From: Mesotaenium endlicherianum
Taxonomy: Eukaryota; Streptophyta; Zygnematophyceae; Zygnematales; Mesotaeniaceae
DNA: 64,000 bases
Direction: 5' to 3'
Assembly (NCBI GenBank): GCA_009602735.1
Contig: WELA01007584.1
Location: 264,234-328,233 of the forward strand
Under the pieces are notes generated by a model. That model saw nothing but the letters and a program-made list of their open reading frames with translations. It searched no databases and was not told where the DNA came from. Position numbers and translations under genes: made by a program. Each line of letters starts with the position of its first letter. Position 1 is the first letter of the stretch. Shown here one piece after another: positions 35,267 through 47,285 of the stretch.

Positions 35267-38200
35267 TTATGAAGGGGCTTTAGCGGCCCGAAGGTGGAAC
35301 CGTTTCAACGCCCCTTTGGCATTGGTCAAATGGTCCTTAAATTCCCAAGTGTCCCCAGAGGCATCGTAACCCTTCCATCGAATGAGGTATTTCATGACAT
35401 ATTTAGACGATCGACGGACCGAGCGCGCGTCCAAAATCTCCTCAATATCATATTCGTCAGAGTCGCCGTCCCTGACAGCGGGGACCGGTCCCGGTTGTAC
35501 AGGTAACCGACCTGTGAACAGTGTATCACCTTTGATGTCTGGTTCCAGGAAGGAGACATTAAAGACCGGGTGACCCTTGTATTCAGCTGACATGTTCAGT
35601 TTGTAAGCATTCTGACCGACACGACGTACCACCGAATATGGACCAACCCAGACAGGACCAAGCTTTTTCTTGACCACGCCAGGGAGGTACAGGTGCTGAG
35701 AATGGAGTTTGACTAAATCGCCCTAAGAAAATGTCAACTCCCGACGGTGTTCATTAGCGTATTTTTGTTGGTTTTCTTGGGCTTTGTGCAGGTTTTGTTG
35801 GACGCCTGACAGGGTGTCAGCAAACTCCTGAGTTAATTGGAGGGAGACCGGGTTGTCAATCCCTTCAGGGTCAGTTAAAGACTCCCCCAATACATCTAAG
35901 GAGACTTAGGGACTCTACCCAGGCTGAGTTCAAAAGGGGTCTTGCCCGTTGACGCGTGCACCGCACTGTTGATCGCAAACTGAATTTGAGGCAACAGGTC
36001 ATCCCAATTATCTTGTTTTTGATTAATATATGCTCTCAGCACTTCTTGCAGAACTCGGTTAGTTCTTTCAGTCTGCCCATCAGTTTGAGGGTGGTTAGCT
36101 GTGCTGAGCAGCTGTTTGACTCCCATTAAGACCATTAAAGCTCTCCAGAACTTAGAGGTGAATTTTGAGTCTCTGTCTGATATGATATTGAAAGGGAGCC
36201 CATGTTGGCATACTACATGGTTGTAGAACTGTCTCGCTGTTTCGAGTGCAGTCACTTTGACAGTTGTGGGGATAAAAATGGCCATTTTTGTCAGTTTATC
36301 CACGACTACCAGTATTGAATCATGCCCATTGGCAGTTCTTGGTAGTGAGACCACCCAGTCCATGGATATAGTTTCCCAGCGTCCCGCTGGGATGGGTAGC
36401 GGTTGCAAGAGACCTCCGGGTGGTGTGTGCCGAGACTTATTTCTCTGACACTGGTCACAGGACTTGACATATTTCAAGACCTCCCGGGGTAACCCCTCCC
36501 AATGATAATGTTTTGCCAGTTTGCCAACAGTTTTGGCCTGCCCCAAATGTCCACCCAGGAGACTGTCATGAGCTTGACTCAGTAAGAGAGACCTTATTTC
36601 CAAGTTATTAGGAATGACCAGCTTCAGCCTGCCTGAAGTGGTTTCAGTCACCCAGACCCCTCCCTTGAGCTTATACCCGAGTGCAGTAGCACGACACACA
36701 CCAGTAGTGGGGCTGGGCTCAAATGTTGGGTCAGAAAGGTAGGCTTTCCTAAGTTGTTCAAGGAAGGACTTTTTCACCTTTAGTGAAGTGAGTGCACACA
36801 GGACTTTATCTACAGCATGCTGACTAAAGTTCCTTTCTTGCAAGTCAGGTCTTCTAGAGAGTGCATCAGCAGGATTCAACTTCCCTGGTTTGTAGTCGAT
36901 CTGGACTTGGAACTGCTCCAGCATCTGGCTCCAGCGGTTCTCCCTCCTCGACAGCTTGGACTTCTTCTGAAAGTGGGTCAGAGCTAGATGATCTGTAATC
37001 ACCTTAAAAGCTTTACCATGTAAGTATGCTCTCCACTGTTTGAGTACATGAATGATAGCTAGCAGCTCTTTATCATGCACTGAGTAATTAATCTCCGCTG
37101 GATTAAATTTCATAGACTCATACAACACAGGATGCCACTCCTGCCGTACCTTACCATCCTTTGTGGTTTTGTCAACAGGCTGCAACAAAATAGCACCCAT
37201 GGCAAAGTCAGAGGCATCAGTAACCACCTGCACCGGTTTGCTGGGGTCATACACGGCTAGCACTGGGGCAGAACAAAGGGCATTTTTAAGGTTCTAGAAG
37301 GCAGCCTGCTGCTCTTCCCCCCACACGTACCCTATGTCCTTTTTAGTGAGGTTTGTCAGTTTACTGGCCTTTGTGGAATAATTCTCAATAAATCTCCTAT
37401 AGTAGTTAGCCAACCCGAGGAAGGATCTAACTTCAGAGACAAACTGTGATACTGGCCAGTCCCTTATGGTCTGGACTTTCTTAGGATCCATACTGATGCC
37501 CTCTTTATTGACAACGTGGCCTAAGAATTCAATACTTTCCTTAAAGAAATCACACTTGCTCATTTTAGCATATAAGTAATTTGTCCGCAGATGGTTCAGG
37601 TTCGTTTTTAAGTGTTCAGTGTGCTGAGCTTCATCTTTAGAGAAAATTAAAATATCATCCAGGAAAACTTGCACAAACTTATCCAACTAAGGTCTGAAAA
37701 TGTCATTCATAGCACCCATGAAGGTGGCAGGAGCATTAGTCAGTCCAAATGGCCTCACGTTGAACTCATAGTGTCCATAACGTGTCCGGAAGGCAGTCTT
37801 GTGCTCATCTCTCTTAGCAATTCTGATTTGATGATAACCACTCTTGAGAGCTATCTTACTAAACACCTTAGCACCAGAATGGGTATCAAGTAAGTCCACG
37901 ATCCTGGGTAATGCATACTTGTTCTTTACTGTAATTCTGTTCAGGGCTCTGTAATCCACACACATCCGCATACTGCCATCCTTTTTCTTAACAAATAGGA
38001 TGGGTGCACCGTAAGGTGATTTACTCGGAGAAATATAACCATTTTTCTCTAGCTCTGCAAACTGTGTTTTCAACTCCTCGCTCTCCACATAAGACAAGCC
38101 ATATGTGCGTTGCCAAGGTGGCTGACTCCCAGGTGATAAATCAATCCTATGATCTACTTCCCGCTTAGGGGGTAGTCCTGGAGGCATATTAAACACATCC

Positions 38201-39159
38201 GTGTACTAAGCAACAATGTTTGCAGCAGTAGGGTGCTCCGGAGGGCTTACCTTTTTCTCCACCACTTCTTCAGGTTGAGGAGGTACCTCTCTTAGCAGCA
38301 GACAGAACATTCTGTCTTCCTTCTGGTTCCAGCTTTTGACGAACTCCATTGCATTCAGCAACTTGCATCCTTCTGGAAGCCTCTTCTTTTCCTTCATTTG
38401 CCATCCACACAGGACAAGAGGAAGAGCACTGGTGGGTGCCAAGTCAGTCTGCCCATCACTGGCTCCTCTCACTTTAACTGTACCTCTGCTCCAACACACT
38501 TCAGCTTGATGTCTATTAAGCCAGGACCTGCCTAGCACGAGATCATAAAAGCCAGTGTTGAGTACCTCAAATGTAAGCGTTTCAGTTAGAACTGCAATGC
38601 CAGAACCTAACTGGACCTCAATAGGCTTGGTTATAACTCCTCCCGGGATACTTGAGGCATCTCCAAGGAATATTTTTCTATTCCCTTGGGTGACAGTAGG
38701 CAGCCTTAGCCGCTTAACTAAGTCCTTGTGAATAAAAGTATGTGACGCCCCTCCGTCAACAAATGCCCTCACCTTCCTACCTGCAATCATGCAATGCAGT
38801 AGGATAGGGGGGACTGTCTTTTCCTGACTTTCGCATTGTTCTCCTGACGTAGCAAAGAAATGTTGGACATCAGGTGGAACAAGAGCATCCAGAGTGTGCA
38901 CTCTCTGGACGTCTATATTACTGATGGTCTCCTTTATCTGTTTGTCAGGCATGCATAGTGAATCCAGTTCAGCAGGACCCATAATACCTGCTACGAGGGC
39001 AGCTAGTGACGACTCACTATCTCTAGCATCCTCACAGTCAGTAGACTGGATTACTGACTGTTGCTGTCTTTTAAAGGCTGGTCTTTTCTCTCGACCTTGA
39101 GCAGGTGCTTGACTGGACACTGTTCTCTGTAGTGGCCTTTTTGCTGACAGTAGTAGCAA
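35267..39159 (-). pseudogene. pol of copy F (PR-RT-RNase H-IN-chromodomain)
   Basis: Read leftward: protease ([15 protein letters not shown], near 38750), reverse transcriptase ([33 protein letters not shown]), RNase H ([16 protein letters not shown]), integrase ([25 protein letters not shown]) and chromodomain (YLIRWKGYDASGDTWEF). It is closely similar to copy A. It is broken at several places. Confidence 0.88.
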
Positions 39160-40527
39160 GTGGATTCTGCTGAGGCTGGTCTCGGCTTAGTCCTACCACC
39201 ACCCCTTCCATAGCCACCTCGAGAGGAACCACCTCTACCTCAAGACTGTATAGCATTGTACTCATACTCATATTCATCACCCTGATTATCCTCAGCCTGG
39301 TCTCCTTCAATTGCATTGTAGGAACCGTGGGGCTTTTTGACAATCTTAGACACCAAAGTGTTACTCTGGCGCTTGTAATTGAACTGCTGCTGATCCCAAG
39401 CGTCAGCATCCTGGTTCAAGTCAGCCAGTTTCTCATACATTTTCTCAGCAAAATGACCAGAGATTTCGAATTTCAAGCCATACCTGAAGTATGCTATCCT
39501 ATACCGTTCTGGCAAATCTGGCTGCTTCATCATGTTCTCTTGGAACTTTTGAGCAAACTCAGCAACTGAAGTGGTCTGCTTCAGTGTCAGGGAGATCATC
39601 GCATAGATAGCTTTCTCCTGCTGGTTGATGACATCAAACTTCTCATGCAACTTCTCGACAAACTCTACCCACGTAGGGTCACCGAGTTGCCGAGCCTTAC
39701 GCTCTTCTTTCCAGTAAAGCCACCAGTCTGCGGCACTGCCTTTCAGTAGCGCACCGGTGTGCTTGACCTTCTCGTAATCCTGCAGTTTTAGGTAGTTCTC
39801 CAGCCACTGCTCAACATCCGCGAGAAACTTGATCAGGTAATATTTTCTGTTTTCCTCAGAATCATATTCCTGGGGAGGTTTCGGCTTGGGCTTACTAGGC
39901 CCTCGGCCACCACCACTAGTGGTTTGAGACCCCAGTTGGTCTCTGTCCCGCAATAGGAACATTATGATTCTTTTGTCCTCCTGCTGGGACTGAAACATGG
40001 TCGCCATTTGCGACTGCATCTGAACGAACAATGCTCCCAAGTCTACACTCTGGAGTGGTAGATTAGCAAATGCAGCAGCAGCATTGGCATCTACTCGCTG
40101 AGTAGTGTCCTCAACAATCCCTCTCGCTCCTGCAGCAGCAATTCCTGCCGCATTCAGCCGGTCACGTATTTGACCTAGGGGGTACATTGAGTTGTACAGC
40201 AGGAGGTGGGCTCAGAACATTGGCCCTGGGGACCATAAGTTCTTCAACCGTGCGCTCGTCAGCGGGCTGTCCTTCCCTCCTTTCTGTATCCTCAGCAGCC
40301 TTTGCTAATTGTTCAGCTAATCTGGCTCTCTCCTCCTCAGCTTGCTGTGCTGCGACTGCGGCAATAGCAGCTGCCTCATCTGCAGCCTCTCTAGCTGCAG
40401 TATCTGCTACTGCTTCAGAATAGGTACGGGTTCCCGCTACATGGCTTTCCGCCTGGTTTTTGACATTCTCGTTATCCTGGTTCTCCATGTCTCGGGAGTT
40501 GCTAGTTTGAGACCTTGTCCTTACCAT
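39051..40527 (-). pseudogene. gag of copy F
   Basis: It starts [16 protein letters not shown] at 40527, as in copy A, and continues with the Ala/Glu-rich part, the gag core ([16 protein letters not shown]) and the zinc-knuckle region near 39130. Its end overlaps the start of pol in the -1 frame. It has one or a few breaks. Confidence 0.85.
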
Positions 40528-40546
40528 ACAACGAAGACTGTGATAA

Positions 40547-40560
40547 CTGCTCCGATACCA
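40547..40560 (-). other. primer-binding site of copy F
   Basis: TGGTATCGGAGCAG on the minus strand, one base from the 5' LTR. It is identical to A and D. Confidence 0.8.
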
Positions 40561-40561
40561 C

Positions 40562-41281
40562 TGAAATGAATCGACTTACTAAATAAGCGATTAACAATTA
40601 ATAAAGATCTTTATATCAGCAAGTAATCTTTATGGTATTTTCCGTTAACCAATTAAACGGCAAAGGACAACACACTAGCAGTGAATAATACTCGTAGGTC
40701 AAATGTGAGTAAACTAGCATCAATAATGCAAATTAGTAAACTCATACATAAGCAAGGTTAGAAGACAGTGCGTATCAATGGCTTCTCGCCTTGGATTCAG
40801 ATCTCTCTCAGTAAGCTGTACAAGAGAGTTGGCCTCGTTTCCGAATGCCGAACTCGAGAGCAATGCCTAGCATATGTACATGGAATGAGTTTACTGTTCA
40901 ACGATCAGTGCGATGGCACCGCCTACCCGGGCGTTAACCACGTTGGTAGGACCTCGGTTAATCAAATCCACCGCCATCTCCCATCATCCCGAATAGCCAT
41001 CCATTATATGGATGTCATCTGGCCCTTCATCTAGCATATCGTACTTAGGTGCATATTAAGGCAGTTCGCTGCTACCGAGTACGGAAGTCAGCTGGCTGTC
41101 AAAGAATGGGTCAGCAAGCTGACTTATATGGACTTCAGCCCGCTGCTTCTGGCTGAGTCATTAAACTGATAATTATGTAAAGTCCAGCATACTGACTATT
41201 AACTAAGGTTCAGCAGGCTGAACTTAATTAACTATTATATTTAAATGAATATTATATCTACTAATATACTGATTCATTACA
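40562..41281 (-). repeat. 5' LTR of copy F
   Basis: A 720-bp LTR in minus orientation, followed by the TSD CTTAT. The 88-codon frame at 40768-41034 (+) is the recurring antisense frame of this LTR family. Confidence 0.9.
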
Positions 41282-41376
41282 CTTATGCTCTCCTTTCCAA
41301 TACAGCCACCAGTCTGCTGCACTGTTTTTCAGTAGAGCACCAGTGTGCCTGACCTTCTCATAATCTTGCAATTCGA
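41282..41376 (-). pseudogene. gag remnant of copy E beyond nested copy F
   Basis: A short minus-strand gag piece ([24 protein letters not shown]) continues the gag of E at 32427 and abuts the E 5' LTR remnant. Confidence 0.8.
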
Positions 41377-41947
41377 GTAAATTAGCATCAATGATGCAAT
41401 CAGTAAACTTGTACATAAGCAAGGCTAGAAGACAGTGCATATCAATGGCTTCTCGCCTTGGATTCAGATCTCTCTCAGTAAGCTGTACAAGGGAGTTGGC
41501 CTTGTTTCCGAATGCCGAACTCGAGAGCAATACTTAGCATATGTACATGGAATGAGTTTACTGTTTAACGGCCAGTGCGATGGCACCACCTACCTGGGAG
41601 TTAATCACGTTGGTAGGACCTCGGTTAACCAAATCCACCGCCATCTCCCATCATCCCAAATCGCCATCCATCCTAAAGATGTCATCTGGCCATTCATCTA
41701 GCACACCACACTTAGATGCATATCTAGGCAGTTTGCTGCTACCGAGTACGAAAGTCAGCTGGATGTCAAAGAATGTGTCAGCAAGCTGACCTACGTTGAC
41801 TTCAGCTCGCTGCTCCCGGCTGAGTTATTAAACTGATTATTTTATAAGGTCTCGCAGACTCAATATTAACTAAAGTTCAGCAGGCTGAACTTATGTAAAT
41901 ATTATATTTTAGTAAATATTATATTACCAATATACTGATTCATTACA
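41377..41947 (-). repeat. 5' LTR remnant of copy E
   Basis: It matches the outer 570 bp of the LTR at 17951-18668, including shared E-only markers, and ends CATTACA followed by the TSD CTGCC. Confidence 0.88.
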
Positions 41948-43330
41948 CTGCCCCTGCAACTACCGCTGCGTTGTATCGCTAGTATTCGTGCGAGCGTGCG
42001 AGCGTGTGGGCAATATCGCGTTGCTCGTCGAGTGTCGGTAGTCTGGTGCCTGCCACATTGCGGGCGTGCGGGGTTGCCAAGTTTCAGCACCTGAGCGTCT
42101 AACATATTGAATGCAATCGTGTAGTCACCGTTTGGCACTGCGTCAGTGCACAAACGTATGGACACTGGCAAGTTGCTCGTCGCGACTGCGTTTACCATCC
42201 TGTCAGGTGACGGCACCTGGCGTGCATACAATTTGTTGCACAGATGCCTCGTGTCGATGTGGCAATATCGGTTGAGAGCGCGTGTGCAAATGGGGTTGGC
42301 ATGCATTGTAGCTGACGGCACTGAATAGCGCACAATGTCGAGAGTTCTCATTCTCAAATGCAACCAGCTTGTCGCTGATCGCGTCGTAATTGAATGCGTC
42401 CTCGCCACGTGTTAGTGCGACGTCAACTGGCGCTACGGTTGCAGTCTTTGCAGTGATGTCGCTTGTGCGCCTTGGCCCAAAGTTTTGCCGAGTCTCCGCA
42501 AGTCCGCTCATGCTCGTGGTTGCTCTATTTCTGCAGGCAGACAGCCTGCAGGTGTCCGACCTTGCCGTAGTATGTGCAGCGTTTGGCTTGTTGTTTTGCG
42601 CGATGGTGCAATTTCAACGAGAGTGATCCATACTGCTGCAGACTGAGCAAGGTTTATCCTACGTAATGGCGACCATAGAGATGCGGCCATGCGAGGCGCT
42701 GTGCTACTCCGTCGGAGCTCCTGGCACACGCCAATGGACGCCAATCCGAATTGATCACTAATGTTGCTGCGTTCGATTGCAAATTCGACTTTGTCTCCCC
42801 ACGGCTCTGTAGGCGTCACCCTACGTGTACTTGACGCTAGCGCAATCGATGAGAGGTGCAATAACTCTTTCTCTTAGGCGCGGCTTCATATCTCGTAAAA
42901 ATATCTATTCGGCCTCACGGTGAGTGTCGGAGCCCACTTTTCTACGTAGGTGGGTCAAGCAGCGGAACATCATGCAAATTGTCTCTCCCTTGCCGAGGAA
43001 GAGGTGGTGCAGCTCGTGCTCTTTCTTTTCAGTAGAAGATTGATATTTAGTCTTTAGTATGGTCCAAAACTCAATTACAGTATCTACGACTGGTGTGGCG
43101 ACCAAAGGTACTCCCACAAGCTTTGTGCAGACTGATATCTAAGCAACCTTTTGCATCAGCGTGCCAAAAACTCGGCGCTCAATGAGCTTATGTGTCTTTA
43201 GCTGTGCGTTGCCAAAGTCGACATCGAACTCAAAAAGACTGGTGTTTAGATCACGAGTGCCACGCCTACTGCTGAAGCAAAAGAGGAAGGCCCTGTCTGT
43301 CTTTGTTTGGTACTAGGTAGTCACCTACCA
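41948..43330 (-). pseudogene. gag-like fragment of a second retroelement family (right copy)
   Basis: An inverted relative of 1-1160. Read leftward it encodes a helical gag-like core (EFWTILKTKYQSS, HHLFLGKGETICMMF), then a zinc-knuckle-like stretch (YYGKVGHLQAVC) near 42550, then possible protease-region sequence. It extends about 110 bp further upstream than the left copy, which is cut by the window edge. Copy E interrupts or adjoins it at 41948. It is broken many times. It is not a member of the chromovirus family. Confidence 0.6.
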
Positions 43331-44494
43331 TGGAAGTGTGCGGGTCAAATTTAAAATAGGTCCAAAAGTACGTCGAAAAATATCATTCGTTGCACCAGTA
43401 TACATGTTTGAAGCTGATAACCTACGATTACTCAGACTATTTTTTCACTTCCACTCTCAGAAATGTCATTGTCCCACTAGAGTGGCTAGATTTTCCCCAA
43501 CTGCCTTTTCTCCCCTCAGTTCCTTGTTTCATCACCTCACAGTCATAAATTCTTACCCAAGTGCATATTTGAGTGTTATTGAAAAGCTGAGATGGATGGC
43601 ATTCGTTAGATTACTTCATATTGTACATTTGATCAATAAGGAAGTATTTGGCAAGCAACACATCTATAGAAAGTGGAACAAAAAGACCGACTGACTATTT
43701 TAAGGGACTCGTCTTTGCGCATTGTCGAGATTGGAAGCATAAAAATAATCAAAACAAGATGAAAACATGGTTTGACACATATGCTTTACAATATAAGGGT
43801 TGGTGGGTTGGTTCAAGAGAGTACATATAGGCGCACACACTTGCAGACGTATGTATGAGCGTCCTTTGAAATGCCACTGTGACCCAAAAAAAATATTGTT
43901 AGCGCATTCGTGTGTTGTGGTCGTGAAATCTCGATGGTGCGTTGGCACATGAATATAAGCATAATTGCACAAAGGTGGGTCCATGTATGCGCAGCCACTC
44001 TCTTACATGCTTAATATGTGACGATATTGTAATTGACCTGCAGGTCATTGACGTGCGTGCCGTGTGACGCAAGCAAAATTCGATGCGCATCTTGTGTGAC
44101 TGCACTTCGCCATTGTTACTCATTATTCTACCATGAATATGAACTCCTTCACATACAATTTTTATGTAAATTACCGTGAGGTAACGCACGCGCGCTGTAG
44201 GAAATGTGCTTTGCCTGAAACACTTGCGACCGCCTCTTCACACGCCCATTGACTTAACCGACAAGTATTTGACCTCCGAACTCCGCTGACGGGCCCGGAT
44301 TGATTTTAAAAGGATTTAAATCAGTCGTAGTGCTCAATATAATCGGCGAATGTGGAGTGGGCGTATGGCTTTTTGACACTAGTCGTCGCATCCGCGCGTT
44401 TTATTATTGGATTCGATATTGGACGCAAGTTGAGGATACGTGCGGCACAGTACGCCACGAGCTGGATGTGGGCAGGAAGCTGGCAGCCCGTCCT
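43331..44494. other. intergenic stretch, nothing recognised
   Basis: I find no domain, repeat match or RNA gene. The small open frames here overlap on both strands and show no conserved motif. Confidence 0.4.
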
Positions 44495-45486
44495 TGAAAA
44501 TCGTGAAAAGAGCGATTTTCAAGTCTTCCAAATCGGGGTTTTCCCGATTTGGTAAAATGGTTATTTCAACATAATTGCGATTTAGATCGCGAGAATGGGT
44601 TGAAATGGCGGCCATAATCGCCCCAAACATCAATACCACTGTGTAGTTAGCGCTCGAGACAAAATAGGGACGAGTGCTTCGAAATTTGGATTCAACTGGA
44701 GTAAACAGGTTGGGACGGGGTCGTGGACTCGTGGATGATGGTAACAGTGCGTGCCCATTGCGCAAAATCGTCGTCCCTAGTCTCGGCCATCGTCCCCAGA
44801 AGCAAATTCTTGAGCCTACTGTGCATTTTTAATTTGTCCATGGGATTCCCATGAATCCGAGCATTCGCGCGTCAAAAAACTGATCATCTTCAAATCATAA
44901 CTAAATGAAACAGATGAACGTCGTGTTCTGTCCCCAGGGATGCCCAGCGAGGTGCGATTATTCCCTGTGGGGATGTCCGTGTCTCCGGAGACTCTGGAGC
45001 ACCAGTTTGGCGTCGACATGTTTTCGTTCGACGCCAAACTGAAGGGCATCCCCAGTCCGCGCTGAATGTTCCTCATTGGCCACACGGTAAAGATCTCGAC
45101 ACCCCCACGCATGTGAAATATGGAATGTGGGCCGCCCGAGCCGCGAAGACTTCTGCGTGGTTTTTCTTGAACATGTCTGAAGTGGCCAAAATTTGGTTTG
45201 AAATGCCGTGTGAAAAAATTCAAAAGACAGCCAAAATTGCAGGAGGAGGCGGCTGTTCTTGCTCCATCTACCTTTGTGGCCAGTTTGTGGCTGTTGGCAT
45301 GGGCGTGCAACTGTAGTTCTTTAGGAGTCCAAGTTTTTTCGTTGGTTTTTTGCTGTTGCCCGAGGCAGCACCAAAACACTATTTTTAAATAACATCCATG
45401 GTCGGCGTGTTCCGGAAGTACCGGCTTTGAAGGGATGTGGTCCTATTGAGCGACCCTAGGGCACTTTCACCTGAATGAAGGTGAAA
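44495..45486. repeat. cluster of perfect inverted repeats
   Basis: Four hairpins lie within 1 kb: TGAAAATCG/CGATTTTCA (44495-44503 with 44513-44521); CCAAATCGGG/CCCGATTTGG (44528-44537 with 44543-44552); a 14-bp stem CAGTTTGGCGTCGA (45003-45016) paired with 45028-45041; and TTTCACCT/AGGTGAAA (45465-45472 with 45479-45486). The 14-bp stem is itself flanked by GGGGATG and CATCCCC. No transposase or target duplication is seen. A decayed fold-back or non-autonomous DNA element is possible. The minus frame at 44816-45379 has no recognisable domain. Confidence 0.55.
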
Positions 45487-47285
45487 TACGTAGCTCGACA
45501 AAACTAGCTGACGCAGCTCCGACGAGGCCTACGCCGTCTGGGGAACCATCCCCAGCGCAATGGGACCGCACTGTAAATGATGGAGACGAGCAGCTACAAT
45601 CGATGACGCTGGATGACGTAGCTTTTCAATTTTGCTGGACGCCAAATGGACGCACAGAAAATTTTAAATATAATACCCCCACTTTTAGGCTGGAGAATGC
45701 ACATATATTGCCTGATATTGCTGCATATAGACACCGTCATTTTTCTCTTCATTGCCTGCGTAGTGACTGGTTGTGGCCATAACAAAAGCATGTCGCCGCG
45801 CTACAACGCCGCCTGACGCCGACGACCTGAGGCTGTCACATGGGAATTTTCTTTCTTTAGATAGTTTAAAGATTTGAATAGATGGTCATGATTGCCCCCT
45901 AAGTTCCAGGTTTGCACCAGTACACACCGTAGTTGGAGTGGGTTCGTTTTTTGCCTGCTCGTTGCTCTTTCTTTCTCGAGAGTCCAGCCCCCAGGAATTT
46001 AGTTTGTATAGGATTCCTTTTATATATACTTAGGGCAAATGATTGAAGGGTATAATTAAGATTTATTCATGCTAGTTGAAATAGCTATAATAGCCTCCTG
46101 CCCAAGAGGGTCTTGCCTGGTGTTGCGCCCTTGAGCTGCCTTTACCTTGCCTCCCTTGGCCACCTGCTCATAGGTATCGACATCTATTGACGGCCAGCAG
46201 TTGCCAGCAACCACCAGCAACGGTCAGTGTGTTGTATGCCATGTGACTCCTTCTAAATGGCGTTTTCTCATTGGATACACAGGATTCGGCGGCCTTGCAG
46301 TCGGCGAGAAGACTGGAGAAGACCGTCTTCAAAGGTGTCGAACTGACGCGCGGTTTAGGCTGGTATAGGCCGGTCTGGGCAGGTCCAGTTCGTTTCCTGA
46401 GTTGGTAATGATTTTATGATGAAATGTTAGAGCTTTGAAATCCTCGACTCTGTTGGACCACGAAGTCTGCGAAATCGGCTCTACGGTCACTCCGTTCTTT
46501 ACGCTTTATTTTTTTGCTTCTTTAGACCTTTCTTTGGAAGGTCCAACTCGGATTAGAATTAGAAGCACGACGCTGTCAACTTGAAAAAGTTGACTTGTCG
46601 GGCAAGTACTTCGAATATCGATCAGATATTATTTCTTGGTGCTTCCGGTGTCCACTTGGCACATAATAGGATGTGGTAGGCTCATAGAAGTCGATTGAGA
46701 TCTCAGACGGAAGAGAGCATGCCACCACATTTTCCTATTCTTCTTATACGGTGCTTACTTCTATTATTATCTGAGGGAAGTTACTCACGGGCAGGCAACT
46801 GACAACTGTTACAAAGCGTATGGCGCTTATTGACAAAGATGTAGCGTGCAACTTTGACTGCCAACCGGCAATTGCCGGCGTTCGCGTGCTAGTGGCCAGT
46901 CCAGGCCAGTCACCTACATGCAATTGCCTGCAATAATGAGAGTCAGCACAAGTGAGCACAGTAAACTGACGTCAAGAAGGCAGCTTGAAGCGTGCAGGTC
47001 GAAGTGACGGTTGGCACTCCCTGACTGGCACACGAAAAAAGTATCGCCCGAAGCTTCACCCAAGCTGATGAGCTTCGGATTGAATCGAGGCCAGACGCGA
47101 CAGCATAACAGCTTTCTTCCATTGTTTTTGTCTGTCACTTTCTCTGTGGACTGGGTGACGGAAGAACCAACTCCGAACGGAGTGTGGTAACATCATAAGA
47201 GCTTCAGTCGGTTCTATCTGCTGCAGACCGGGACTTCTCTTCCGAAAGTTTTACGTCTTGTAGTATTTGACTGATTATCTCACAC
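45487..47285. other. intergenic region upstream of the LysM gene
   Basis: Nothing coding is recognised. The last few hundred bases must hold the 5' leader and promoter of the LysM gene, but I see no convincing TATA box or other element. Confidence 0.4.

Larger units (their letters stand above)
32428..41281 (-). mobile_element. chromovirus copy F, nested in the gag region of E, TSD CTTAT
   Basis: About 8.85 kb on the minus strand with both LTRs (5' at 40562-41281, 3' at 32428-33089), primer site, gag, pol, third ORF (subfamily I), hairpin and polypurine tract. CTTAT at 32423-32427 and 41282-41286 is a perfect TSD. On both sides the gag of E continues, so F is younger than E. All parts are present, but it is broken at roughly half a dozen or more places. 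Confidence 0.92.
17951..41947 (-). mobile_element. chromovirus copy E (host of nested A and F)
   Basis: On the minus strand, E has a 3' LTR at 17951-18668 and a 5' LTR remnant at 41377-41947. Both carry the markers TTATTTTATAAGGTCT and CATCCTAAAGATGTCAT, which other LTRs here lack. The TSD is CTGCC at 17946-17950 and CTGCC at 41948-41952. Copy A interrupts its integrase region and copy F its gag region. E keeps parts of gag, protease, RNase H, integrase, chromodomain and third ORF (subfamily II). It is broken many times and predates A and F. Confidence 0.88.

Noticed and set aside
44816-45379. 187-codon minus frame as a gene
   Set aside because: No recognisable domain, and it runs through the perfect inverted repeat at 45003-45041, which points to repeat DNA.
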